Shown here: one piece after another, positions 10,463-21,145 of the stretch
Layout of the letters: every line of letters begins with the position of its first letter
How positions within the stretch are numbered: the first letter of the stretch is position 1
Source: Chimonanthus salicifolius
Lineage: Eukaryota > Streptophyta > Magnoliopsida > Laurales > Calycanthaceae
Length of the DNA stretch: 64,000 bases
Reading direction: 5' to 3'
Assembly (NCBI GenBank): GCA_013350335.1
Contig: CM023536.1
Location: 46,880,314 to 46,944,313 of the forward strand
Notes under the pieces: model-generated
Told to the model about the DNA's origin: nothing
The model's input: the letters and a program-made list of their open reading frames with translations, nothing else
Databases searched by the model: none
Program-made: the position numbers and the translations under genes

Positions 10463-13111
10463 CAGAGTGCATACCTACGACTGGACCCATCCACATGCAT
10501 GATACTGTCCTCTTTGGGAACTTTATGGGCCCTCAGACTTCAACTCGACAACCCAGTCATCACTCAAGGTTTTGTTCCCAATACGTGATTCCAATCCCTC
10601 ACCTTGGCGCTGCACATGTAGAAGGCCTCATGTTAGTTGAAGGAAGAGCGTCACTAATATCCCAAGATCCAAACAACCTCTTAGACAGTGTGAGATTTTT
10701 TTTCAATGCCACACATCCCACCGGGGCGCGTGTCATCACATAAGTTGAGACATGTAGGAATATAGAAATTTCAAGTTATGAAGTGACTCAAGCAAGGGTA
10801 AAAGTACTGGTCATTACTCATTACGTTGCATATCACCGCATATCACCTGATCCATTATGAAAAAACAGTCGACCCAATGCAATGGCCGATACATTGCGTA
10901 CCGGCCGCAACGAGCACCATATCAGTGCTGATTTTTTTTAATGTGGGGCCCACAGGGAGAGAAACTTTCTTTCCGTTCTCTTTTTGTCCTATGTCTTACC
11001 AGCAGCTGAGTATTTGGGTGAGGTGAGGGAGAGGAAGCTCACCATTTTCTTCGATTGGAAGCTTGATTTGAAGCAATTTTTGGTCCATTTTGTACATTGG
11101 ATCTTTCATTTGAGCAACTCTTTTACAGGATTTTAAATAACTTTATTTATCAAATTATTAGCATCTAAACACCTCATTTTTCTTTCTTATTTGTGATTTA
11201 TGAAATTTGAAAGTATGTTAAACGTTGAACATTTAAGGGAGTTGGGGTTATTGTTGGATAATGAAATTCATGGAGGATGTGTGAAAATGTTGGAATTTTA
11301 GTATGGGAATGGTGGATGGAGTAATTAGAAAATTAATTTAATGTTTAAATGTTAGATCTCATACATTTTCGTAAAAGGTAGGTGAAAAGGTAGAAGTTTT
11401 TGGAAATAAATTAAATTTATGTGTTAAATCATTCAATTATAAGTATAATAGAGGTGTCATTTTGTGAGTTACAATTTTGAAATTGTTTTTTTTTTGGAAA
11501 TTTTGCATTAATCTTTATTGTAGATTTGAAAATGATGAAGGGTGTTGGGTCATTTTGGTTTTTGGTGTTTGGGAATTGTGGATAGCATAATTAGGAGACC
11601 AATATGATGTTTTAATGGTATATCTCATGCACATCTCCTCCTTTTATACGGTGCAATCTACCTAATCATTTATTTATCTATTTAACTTATTTATTTGAAT
11701 ATTACATTTATCCAATACAATTTTTAAATATATAAAGGTAATGTACTTAACTCAATTTACACTAATAAAAAAAATTTCTTATTCTGTCATGATAGACAAT
11801 ACATTCGTGGCATATACACTATACAAGTTTTGAAGATATACAATTCTGATACTGTATACGGCTAAAGAAGTACACACTACAGATTTATAGTAATTTATTC
11901 TTTCATTTATTATTCATTATTATACGTCTCACTCTTTATTTGTAATTAATTATTTATTTCTATACATCCTTTTGAATTACTAATATAAATCCATTTTTTC
12001 TCATGCTTATTTCAATTTATTTAAGATACGGGTAAATTTCTTAAATTCAATCATTTCGTACTAATTAACTATATCATAATTTTGTGAAAAAATTACTACA
12101 AATCATTTTCATTTTTCTGTTTTTTTTTTTTTGCTATGTTTTCAAAAAAAAATAGTGAAATTATTAAAATCTCCATTTTGCAACTTGTATACCCCATTTT
12201 GATATTTAAATGACAGTTAAATAATGATAAAATTACATAGAATTGAAGCTTAGATTTTTCTACAGTCTATATTTTTTTCAGAATTTTTGAAAAAAAATGG
12301 GAAGAGAGAGAAAGCCCAATGTTATTTACTCCTCTAGAATCCTAGATTCAAGACTTGAGAGTTCCAAAATATTACAATATACGGCAATTTAAAAGTTATT
12401 AAGAATTACAATTACCTGAGATTTGTGAAAATTCAAAATTCACTCTACAAGATTATTGTTTAACCAAACATATAATTTTTTAAATGATTTTATAAATTCC
12501 GGATAAGAATTCCAGCACATAAAAACTGAGGTGTATAAATGAAGATAAGAAGACTGTATTTTACTTCTGATCTTTATCTGCATTTTAGTATCAGCAGCAA
12601 AGGTAGGTTCATATTAGCAAGTCGATGGCTTTCTATTTTGGAAATATTTTACAGCTTGGAAATGGAAGGAAGAGTTCAGAGAAATTATCCTATCGAAGAA
12701 TAGAACTAAACAAGATATACTAGCCGTTGGATTAAATTCCAAGTTCTATTGTAGTTTTTTTACTGTCAATTTCTCTTTGAGTACGAAGGTATTGGGTAAA
12801 ACTCCTATAAGACACAAACATCAGGTGACTAAAAGACTCGACTGACGGGATACAGGGTTGCAATTGAGCTGGGCCTGCTTTGTCAGACCAGGACTTGAGC
12901 TGACATTGTTGTCTATGGGCTGGTTGAAACGGGCTTGGATTTTTCAACCAAAAAGTTTTGTGGTTATGTATTTGTGTCCACCAAAATGCCTGACAGTCTT
13001 AACGTTTTGGACACTCTTTTGAATATTAGTCCATATATGCAAGCAGGATTGCCATATATAATTAACAGTGAGATACATGTAATTATCAAAATAACCCCTA
13101 TACCTATTTCA
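10463..13111. other. Gene-free stretch, probable old LTR debris
   Basis: 10463-11030 is less AT-rich and may be decayed retroelement sequence. It has a GCCGATACATTGCGTACCGGC-like motif at about 10883, reminiscent of the CGATA family. 11030-12720 is AT-rich with poly(A/T) runs. I see no supported gene. Confidence 0.4.
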
Positions 13112-13120
13112 TTTAATCCT

Positions 13121-13449
13121 AAGGTTGAAACACGGATCAGATTAGATCGAGTTTTAATAAACCCAACCTAACTCAGGTCAAAATTATAGATCCGACCCGA
13201 CTCGAATTTCTGACCCAAGTCAATCTGAGTGCCATTTTATAACTCAGTGCACTTGAGTCGAGTCAAGTTACATGGGGTCAGGTCGGGTTGATTTTAATTT
13301 TCTCAATCCCATCCAATCCGAATTTCATATAAGTTTTTATTTTCCCAACTCGACCTAATATGAAATATACAAATAGATAATCTAAACCCACTGATTTCTT
13401 GGGCCGGACCATGCAGGTCAGGTTAAAACCCGACTCAAGTTTCACCCCT
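13121..13449. mobile_element. GGGTCGGGT-rich TIR element, copy 1
   Basis: Left end AAGGTTGAAACACGGATC and right end GACTCAAGTTTCACCCCT are inverted repeats; the interior is full of GACCCGAC / GTCGGGT words. The flanks ATTTAATCCT and ATTAAATTC fit a worn 9-10 bp target duplication. Same family as 28977, 32027 and about 51330. Non-coding; long target duplications of this size suggest a Mutator-like non-autonomous element. Confidence 0.75.
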
Positions 13450-13667
13450 ATTAAATTCAATGGAATATTGAAGTTAAATAATTTAGAGTGTAAATATTGA
13501 TTACTATTGAAACAGGGGTAAAGAATTCCGTTAAAAAAAGTCATCAAAATTGTGTGTCAGTAACTGGAATGGTAAACATTTGTCCTTCATGGGCGGTATA
13601 GAGCTCTTAAAGTCTACAATAAACAATTATCACATTTATCACGAAACATGGCCTGCCTCATGTGTTA

Positions 13668-13780
13668 CAATTGAGTATCTAGCCCAAAAGACTAGCTCAT
13701 TAAGTAGAGTGACCCAAGTCCAATATGTATATCAAATCCTCCTCTTCACCAACCGATGTAAGACTTGTTCGACTGCGCAA
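13668..13780 (+). mobile_element. TRIM-like LTR fragment
   Basis: CTAGCCCAAAAGACTAGCTC followed by a gapped match to the left repeat of the 3072-3405 TRIM (CTAGCCAAAAGACTGGTCTC). Probably a solo LTR or fragment. Confidence 0.45.
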
Positions 13781-14507
13781 CATCACGAAGCAAACTTGCT
13801 ATTTCTATTGGGAAAGAAAGCCTCTGGTTAAAATGGGTGCCAAATATTTAAAGGGGGAGAGCATTTGGGAAGTAAAAATCAAATGCAATGCTTCATGGGC
13901 CTGAACATCCATTATGCAGGTGAGGGGTTAACTTAAGAAGTATCTATTGCACTCAATTGGCATATTTAAAATAACCTAACATAACCTCACTTGAAAGCAT
14001 GTGAGATTATCTTTGTTCTGGGTTCTGCAGATGGACTGAACGCTATATTTATTATGGGATTTGTGTCATTCTATTTGGTTTTAATTCATAATAAAATAAT
14101 AAATAATACTTTCTCAATTTATTATTCTATACAGCAAATCTTTATTTTGAGATTGAAACATGAAGAAATTGAGCTCCTCACCAAACATAATATTTTTAAA
14201 TTAAATATTTAAAACTTTCAAAAAGTCTAAAAGTCTGAATTTTGTTTCTGCACAAACATGCTTTTGATCTTTTATGGTGAGAACCTGGGACTGCGATGAG
14301 TTGACCAGTCATTTGAGATGTTGATGTCCTGGATTGCAACCATTAAAGCATTTGTCCTCTATTAACCAGCACATTAATGTAATCCATGACCACTTGATCC
14401 TTTAATGATATTAATTAAGGATCATTAATGTGAATTGAAATGAGTGTAGGAATTGAAATTTCCAATGTGCCATGCATCAAGCTTCAAATTTAAAATTTCT
14501 CACGCCA

Positions 14508-14693
14508 AATCAGATGAAATCACATTGGCATCAATCACTGATTGCAATCGATTTCACTACCATTCTTGTTTAAAGGAAGATTAGCTGGGATACATTCTTC
14601 CTAATCAGATGAAATCATATTGGCATCAAGTCACTGATTGCAATTGATTTCATTACCATTCTTGTTTTAATAAAAAACGGATACATTCTTCCT
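14508..14693. repeat. 95-bp tandem duplication in the peptide-gene promoter
   Basis: AATCAGATGAAATCACATTG at 14508 recurs as AATCAGATGAAATCATATTG at 14603, and the full unit through GGATACATTCTTCCT is repeated once (period 95, a few mismatches). The duplication ends about 30 bases above the TATA box of the 14810 peptide gene, so any binding site inside the unit (including CACTGATTGCAATNGATTTC) is present twice. Confidence 0.9.
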
Positions 14694-14721
14694 TAGACTC
14701 TGCTCAGTCTGCCCAAGAAAT

Positions 14722-14729
14722 TATAAATA
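14722..14729 (+). promoter_or_regulatory. TATA box of peptide precursor gene A
   Basis: TATAAATA, 88 bases above the ATG of the 14810 gene, implying a 5' UTR of about 55 bases that is pyrimidine-rich. Confidence 0.65.
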
Positions 14730-14809
14730 TAATTCTCATCCTACTAATCATTTCCTCATCAAAAACATCTACACTCCTCTCCTCCCATTTCTTCTTCCCA
14801 ACTTCCTCC

Positions 14810-15139
14810 ATGTCTCGCATTCTTTTGCTAATCTTCTTCTTCCTCTGCTCTGCATCTTCTCTTCATGGTAGAAAGCTGGTTGGGACAGGAAATGACTCTC
14901 CCTCTGTAGCCAACTTGCATGGCAAAGAAGACCTGATTGAATCTCCTCCAAACAACAATGCTGCTGTTGTGAGTTGGACTGAAGGCGCCCTTTCTTCTCA
15001 TGCCAACCAGTTGCATTCTGTGAATGTCCACCAAAGGCTACTTTCATGGCATTTCCAAAGAGTAGACCGGATTTTGGAATCAGTTCCAAGTCCGGGAGTC
15101 GGCAACCATAAGAGAATGATCCACTGTGAACCCATTTAG
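14810..15139 (+). CDS. Secreted peptide-hormone precursor A (PIP/CEP-like)
   Basis: 109-aa intronless frame below a good TATA box. Residues 1-20 are a signal peptide (hydrophobic LLLIFFFLCSASSLHG) followed by RKL. A variable acidic middle leads to a conserved C-terminal part: LLSWHFQRVDRILESVPSPG then VGN. This matches the paralog at 19402 almost residue for residue. Known families: PIP precursors end SGPSPxGxGH, CEP peptides end SPGVGH; the core here lies between the two. Such peptides are secreted, trimmed, often proline-hydroxylated, and sensed by LRR receptor kinases; that role is inferred. Odd: the final GH plus stop of the paralog is replaced by GN and 10 more residues. The end of this tail comes from what looks like an inserted MITE. 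It could be active, altered or decaying. Confidence 0.75.
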   Translation: MSRILLLIFFFLCSASSLHGRKLVGTGNDSPSVANLHGKEDLIESPPNNNAAVVSWTEGALSSHANQLHSVNVHQRLLSWHFQRVDRILESVPSPGVGNHKRMIHCEPI

Positions 15140-15266
15140 TGTGAACTTTCAACTACTAGTATTGGGTTGAATTGGTGATTGAATTTAATAAGTGAAATTT
15201 GACGGGTTTTTATTTATTCAAAAATTTTGATTGAAAGTTCACACCAATTATCCGAACGGGCTCACA
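15122..15266. mobile_element. Short MITE with inverted repeats at the 3' end of gene A
   Basis: GTGTGAACTTTCAA at 15138-15151 is perfectly inverted as TTGAAAGTTCACAC at 15231-15244. Further out, CTGTGAACCCATT on the left matches the complement of AACGGGCTCACAAG on the right, so the arms extend to about 15122 and 15266. The flanks GAATGATC and GAATCGTT are weakly alike. Similar words occur at 48312 and 56200, suggesting a family. It supplies the last codons and stop of gene A. Confidence 0.65.
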
Positions 15267-16382
15267 AGGGAATCGTTGCTCACTTTACATACAATTTCTA
15301 AGTTCCAAGTAGTATTTTGATCTTTCATTTCCTTTGGTTTATCTGTTCTGTATTCATTGCACTGTTAGGTTTTGGTGTTTAGGAACAGGGGATGTGGTTA
15401 TTATTCTATTAGCTTCATTTTGTTGACATGATCATTGTGATTGTTGTTTTTCTTTAGCCTCTTCTTTTTCTTTGTCAAAATGTTACAGCCATCATTTAGA
15501 AGAACTAGTTTGCTCACATTGTTGTTTCAAACTTTGGATTGAATTGTCCTCAGACTTTTTATCTCTGTAAATATTTGCTCTTTAGAATTGAATCCTCTCT
15601 CTAAAAGATAAAAGTGAAGTTGGAATTGGATCTCTTCATCAAATTTGGATCATCTGCTACATGGATCAGGGGACAAAGCCCATATCGCTGTTAGGCTCTC
15701 TCTGTCTTCAAATATTTTTTCCTCCTAAAAATTTGAAAAAATTACAGAAATTCAAGAAAAATCTGAGCTTCATTTCTATGTAATTGTATCATTATTTAAC
15801 GATCATTTAGATATAAAAAAATGGGGTGTTGAACTTACGAAATCAAGATTTTAATAATTTGCGACTTTTTAAAAAAATAGCCAAAAATACTAGAAAAATG
15901 GGAAAGCCTCCAAAATTTTCATGTACCTTACACAAAAAATTTGGATTAATTTTTTTTTTAAAATGCATGAGATTTAACATTCGAACAATACATTAGTTTC
16001 CTAAATAGTCCATCCTTATTATCTGAACACATTAAAACCAAATTAAACAACATCACCCACGGTTTTCATTTAAAAAAAAAAATCATGAAAAAACACTTAT
16101 AACATTTTCAAATATGTAACTCAAAAAATAATACCTTCTTAAACCAAAACATTAATGTATTTCCAAAAGACCCTCAAATTTTCTTTCACTTTAGGAAAAA
16201 AAATCGGATTATTAAAAAAATGTATGAGAAATAATATTTAAAAATCACATCAAAAACTTGCACCAAATGAAACGTACAACATCTCAAATGACTTTGGATG
16301 GTGGAGATCTCACGTTTGTCAAAATTGTCGAAACAGTGGATTTGCAAAAGTGAATTATTAAGTAAAAAAATTAAAGTGAACT
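15267..16382. other. 3' flank of gene A and AT-rich intergenic DNA
   Basis: Holds the probable 3' UTR of gene A in its first few hundred bases. From 15720 to 16290 there are repeated poly(A)-rich words (AATGTATGAGAAATAATATT, AAATGGGGTGTTGAAC) similar to those near 12150-12300 and 34680-34930, so an old dispersed repeat is likely. No gene recognised. Confidence 0.4.
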
Positions 16383-16604
16383 TTAGATTGAGAGTTCAAC
16401 TGGTTGCCTCCTGCCTTACGAAGCAGAAGATTGCAGGCTTAGTGTGCGCTAGGAGTAGTGGGCTCACTCGTGGAGGTTTTACGCTGTGCCTTACGAAGCG
16501 GAAGGTTGCAGGCTTAGTGTGCGCTAGGAGTAGTGGGCTCATTCGTGGAGGTTTTACGCTGTGTATCCTGCGGTTTCTCAGATGTAAATTCAAAAAAAAA
16601 AGAA
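16383..16604 (+). mobile_element. SINE family A with internal duplication
   Basis: Starts GAGAGTTCAACTGGTTGCC and ends CAGATGTAAATTC plus poly(A). The block from GCCTTACGAAGC through GTGGAGGTTTTACGCTGT is present twice in tandem (about 76 bases each, two or three mismatches), so this copy is longer than the others. The short frames here are artefacts of the duplication. Confidence 0.85.
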
Positions 16605-17675
16605 CTTCAGATTGAGAATTTAGTGTGAAAAGTTTTATATAATAAAAAAATTAAATGATTCAATAGATTATTGTAGAAATTAATCAGAATATGCAAAATT
16701 AAATCTATCAAATTATCTTAGTCATTAATTTTTTAATATTAAAATAAAATCTTTTAGATAAATATTTTACTTAATAATACTTAATCTACGGTGAAGATAC
16801 ATATTTCTTTCTACTTTTGATTATTATAAAAGGATAAAAGATATGCTTTCTGTAATTAAGGTAGTGTCTCAACAACTATCCTTTATTTTCGTAAAGGAAA
16901 ATATTAATTATAGTTTACATTACTTAAAATAGTTATATACGTGTAAAAGGACAAAAAGAGTGTTTTTTCATTAAAAGAATGAAGGGTTTAAATCATTACC
17001 AATAATGAACTAAAATTTATTGGTCGAATTGATTTTTTTATGAGGGTATTCTTATATTATATATATGAATCCTACAATTTGATTGGCTGCTTAATAAAAT
17101 ATAATGTATAATTTTTCAAAGATAGGATATATAAGTAGTTGATGTTAGTTTCTTATCATTTCTTAAAAGATTAGTGATGGAGACACTGAATATTTTTATT
17201 TAATTTATAGAAAGATTTTATTATTTTTATTATCAAAAGATATATTTTATTTAAAATGACAATAATCAAAGACAATTTATTTGTTATAAATTACATTTAA
17301 ATAATTATTTTTATTTTAAGTATAAGATGTCCTTAATAATAATAATAATAACAATAAAAGAGTGTCATGATTATTGGCCTTGTAAAAATGAATAATTTAT
17401 GTATAGTCCTTATGTTTCAGATTAATTGTAAATAACTAAATACATCATTAGATTTTCAATAATTGTAATTTCTTATTTCAACATTTGAAAGTGATTTTGA
17501 ATTATATCCTTGTTACATCGATACATGAGTAATATTTTGGAATAACAAAATAGCCTATTGTATGAGAATGAGTTGGATGTCAAGCAAACCAAACAAACAA
17601 GGATTAAGTTTAGTTTTATCCTTATATAATCGTACTATTCTCAAGAGTCAAGACTACAAAAATTAAGTTATAAAC
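16605..17675. other. AT-rich intergenic DNA
   Basis: No gene or RNA recognised. Very AT-rich, with an (AAT)n run near 17337-17355. Confidence 0.4.
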
Positions 17676-18099
17676 TGTTGGGGTTGACATTGGATGTATA
17701 AAGGGAGATTTAATGATTTATAATGGCTTGAATTAGTACACCTAATAGGAGAGTCTTTTGGGCTGTATAATGAGTCCTAATAAGTGGTATCAGAGTAAGA
17801 TCTTAGGCTACCTCATGTGGGCTCAGGAGATCTCTTAGGTAGACGAGAACGCTAGCCTCGTTCGTAGAGGGAGATTTAAAGATTTATAAAGAACTTGAGT
17901 TATTCCACCTAACAACCTAGTCTTTTGGGTTAAATATCCGGTCCTAACAAGTGATATCAGAGGGGGAGAAGGGCATTGTTGGAGCTGACTGCGAATGAGT
18001 CCTACATTAAAAGTATAAAGGGAGATTTATATATTTATAAAGGACTTTGGCTACTCTATCTATCAGGCTAACCTTTTGGCCGGATACCCAATCCTAACA
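17676..18099 (+). mobile_element. TRIM retroelement with three LTR copies
   Basis: LTR 1 (17676-17782) starts TGTTGGGG; it is followed by TGGTATCAGAG at 17785-17795, matching the tRNA-iMet primer site. LTR 2 (about 17863-17949, 5'-shortened) ends CCTAACA and is followed by TGATATCAGAG at 17952-17962. LTR 3 (17977-18099) starts TGTTGGAG and ends CCTAACA. All three share AAAGGGAGATTTA, then GATTTATAA, then CTTTTGGG and ATCCTAACA. The outer flanks TAAAC and TATAC resemble a 5-bp target duplication. The LTRs are only about 105-125 bases and there is no coding region. Confidence 0.8.
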
Positions 18100-19401
18100 T
18101 ATACTCCATTAATATTTGTGATTCATCTAAGAAGGTTAGGGCAACAAAATAAGACCAAAATCTTATCTATCACCTGTTTATATTATCTTCTATAGATCAC
18201 ATACATTTCAATGAATGGGCATTGGTCCAAATGAATTTTTTTAAAAAAGGAGAGTAATTGATCTATCTATAAAAACATTAATGCAATAACAAGGACCAAT
18301 TGCAATTAATTCTTAAATATGAAAATGGAATTACAATAAACAACAATGTAAAGACCCAAATTTTGGTCTTGTTGTCAACCATTAACGTATGATCGCTTGG
18401 GATTGTATTCAACCTTAATATTGGATTCTTTTATAAAAAACTGTCGTAAGCAGTAAGCAAGTGCATGAAAAGAATGAAAGAAAGGACCAAGTGTTTTATT
18501 CGTGGACGTACGTCATAAATTTTTTATCCTCTTTTATTCTTTAATCGATATTTACAGAAATGCCATTTTTTCATATTTTCACTTTTCTCTCAAAAAATTA
18601 TGAATTTAAATGATTTAATAATCCTTTAACATGGCTCCACTTTGACTCTTTTCTTACTGTTTTTGAAAAGTTCAACGAAAGTTTATTAAATCTACATATT
18701 TCAATTGAAATTCTAACTAAAAAAATTCGGTTGAAATTTTTAACTGAGATAATGGATTTAGTAGTAAGATCTATGTATGAAAATGGGGCTCAATAGAATT
18801 AAAGATATTTTTAAACACTTTAAATTGTATTATTTAAATAATTATTCTAATTTTAATCTTTCAACTTATGTAAATTTTAAAAATATGTGAGAACCACTAT
18901 CTTAATTGAACCCTTGTTTTTAAATCTAAAAGTTCAAATTATGTTTAAATAATAAATATAAATTAAAAATCAATTCATTATTTATCGATAATTTTCTCTA
19001 CATATCTAATATAACTCAGATCTAACATTAAACAGTATTAATCATAATTTTAATAAACTTTTTATTAATATTAACTCTGTATACTATTTTTTTTTAAATT
19101 GTAGAGAGAGAAAACTCTTATACATAGACCGACAAACCTTTAAGAAAATTCAGAGAAAAGTGAGAAAGAGAAAGAAATGACATTTATGTAGATATTGATT
19201 GAAGGATAAAAGAGAAAAAAAAAAAAAATTGATGTAGGATCCGGTGCACAAATCACTTTCTTTTACTCATTCTAAAACTTGAAACTTTTGGATTAGAATC
19301 CAATTCCCGTCTTTAAAACCATCAATCAAACAAAACAAAGTAAAAAATAAAGAAAAAAAAAAAAAACATCTCCAAAGCTGTCTTCCCATTTCGTACCGTC
19401 A
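18100..19401. other. Intergenic DNA and upstream region of peptide gene B
   Basis: AT-rich. No TATA box as clear as that of gene A is seen just above 19402; the last 80 bases are A-rich (AAAAAATAAAGAAAAA). 18650-18790 contains partial AAAGTTCAA / TTGAAATT inverted words. No other gene recognised. Confidence 0.4.
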
Positions 19402-19599
19402 ATGGCTAGATTTCTTTTGTTTCTTTTGCTTTTCTTTCTCTCTGCAACTTGTCTTCATGCCAGAAGGATTTTGGGGGAAGGAAAGGCATTGTCTGCCGGA
19501 AATTTGCCGCCGTTCTCAGACCACCTGTTACTTGCATGGCATTTTCAAAGAATGGATCGGATTTTGAAGTCGGTTCCAAGTCCGGGAGTCGGCCACTAG
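19402..19599 (+). CDS. Secreted peptide-hormone precursor B (PIP/CEP-like)
   Basis: 65-aa intronless frame. Residues 1-20 form a signal peptide (FLLFLLLFFLSATCLHA) followed by RRIL. A short variable part of about 20 residues leads to LLAWHFQRMDRILKSVPSPG ending VGH and stop. The terminal GH is the hallmark of mature PIP and CEP peptides, so the bioactive peptide is probably the last 11-15 residues; the prolines in VPSP are candidates for hydroxylation. This is known for the families and inferred here. It is a tandem paralog of the 14810 gene on the same strand, 4.3 kb away. The middle is much shorter than in gene A. The SVPSPGVGH core lacks the Gly of canonical SGPS, so I do not assign it to PIP or CEP with certainty. 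Confidence 0.82.
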   Translation: MARFLLFLLLFFLSATCLHARRILGEGKALSAGNLPPFSDHLLLAWHFQRMDRILKSVPSPGVGH

Positions 19600-20328
19600 A
19601 GAAGAGTACCCACGTATACCTGCTCTCCTCTCCTCTCTTCATTTCCTACACTTATTCCAATTCTGGTATGGAAGTTTATTTTTCTTTGTTGTTATGTATT
19701 GAATAGATTTTTAGTTTTGAACTTCTCTTACACTTTATATTAAGAAAATTTAAAGAGTGTATATCAATGGCTTATCATTACTAATCTCGTACAGGGTAAT
19801 TCTATTGATATGTACTTTGACTCAAGAACAAATTTCAAATTTGAATTCCATAATCACTTAATGTCTGTAACTTCCGAGGAGCTGGATGCATCTAGAATTT
19901 TATCTAACTCGCTTGCACTTGAACAGATATTGAGGTCTTGAAATATTTTGTAAAAGAAAAAAAAATGATTTTTATGCATTAGCTTTAATATACAGGATTT
20001 GTTGCAATTAGTGATTTTGTTTTATTCAATATCATTGTATTGATGTCAATGGTGCTTCTCCCGTTAGTAAAAGGGTTGATTTATTATTTTAGGTTTACTT
20101 TTTTCTCCTTCTTGATCGAATTCATATCTTCTAGTGCTGCAGGATCATGGTAGTTTTGAAAAAAAAAAAAAATGTTCGCTAATCTATACTAAAATTGGAA
20201 TTGATACACATGACGGTCACTTATTAGTGGCACTATAAATTATCTAGTACCATAGCACTCGACGATCCAAATTTATAGTATCTATTTTCACATTCTTTTT
20301 ATTGGTATCACTACTTTTTCATGGAGAA
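19600..20328. other. 3' flank of peptide gene B
   Basis: Presumed 3' UTR in the first 150 bases, then AT-rich intergenic DNA with no recognised gene. Confidence 0.4.
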
Positions 20329-20343
20329 GTTGAAAAAGAAACT

Positions 20344-20510
20344 CATATGGGTGTAGTTCAACTGGTTGTCTCCCGTCTCAAAAAGTGGGAGGTTGCTAGG
20401 TTCGAATCTCCATGACTTAACCTTTGTGTGTCCTAAGGGTAGTGAGCTCACCCATGGGAATTATACGCTGGGTATCCATGGTTTCCCCACATAAATTAAA
20501 AAAAAAAAAA
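20344..20510 (+). mobile_element. SINE family A, plus copy with TSD
   Basis: A box GTAGTTCAACTGGTTG and B box GGTTCGAATCTCC, then the family tail and 14 A residues. Flanked by GTTGAAAAAGAAACT (20329-20343) and GTTAGAAAAAGAAACT (20511-20526), a near-perfect target duplication. This copy best shows the tRNA-like promoter boxes. Confidence 0.9.
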
Positions 20511-20526
20511 GTTAGAAAAAGAAACT

Positions 20527-21145
20527 ACCATCTTTCTACTTCTACAATTATAAATCGATTTGCTTAGAAAATAAATTTGAATTGAAATTTTTGTTTAGTC
20601 AAGAAATTGGACAAGAACTCCCAAGTTAGCAGAGAAGTGATTTTTAGTGGGTGAATTTGGCCAAAGAACTCCTACTGGAATCTGATCTCAGTGGAAGCAA
20701 TCAGGTTCCAATGTCTAGACAGATTGAGAAGTAATTCAGTAATCTTGAGTAAACCATATACTACCAATTGGACATTCTCTCAGTAAATTCTCCTCTAAGT
20801 AATTTTTTTTTCAAAGCTCTTTCGTGAGTGAACACTGAGAATTTGAATCCTTTAGTGCTGTAGGCACAATGTGAACAGGAGATGATATTTGTTAAATATT
20901 TTATCTATTAGTATGAGAAAAATAATATATGGGATTTTGAGTTCCAATTATATTCAATTTCAACGAGCCACCTCTGTAGATTTAACGAGTGTGGATTGGG
21001 AGGTTTATACATGTGTGTGAAATTAGTCTTACTTTCAATACAGTGTAAAGATAATTATGTTATCTAAAAAACTAAATATATTAATTATATAAAGTATATT
21101 AAAATATTAGTTGATACATCTAAAATATTATAATAATATTTTAAT
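20527..21145. other. Intergenic DNA
   Basis: No gene or clear repeat recognised. 20810-20860 carries TTTCAAAGCTCTTTCGTGAG and similar unassigned words. Confidence 0.35.

Noticed and set aside
9889..10743. Frames of 64-122 codons
   Set aside because: They lie mostly within the Copia LTR or its flank and carry no gag, pol or cellular domain.
17336..17355. CRISPR-like or other short regular repeats
   Set aside because: It is a simple (AAT)n run; no spacer-repeat array exists in the window, as expected for a plant nuclear genome.
20344..20420. tRNA gene
   Set aside because: A and B boxes are present, but the sequence continues into a conserved tail and poly(A) with target duplications, so it is a SINE.
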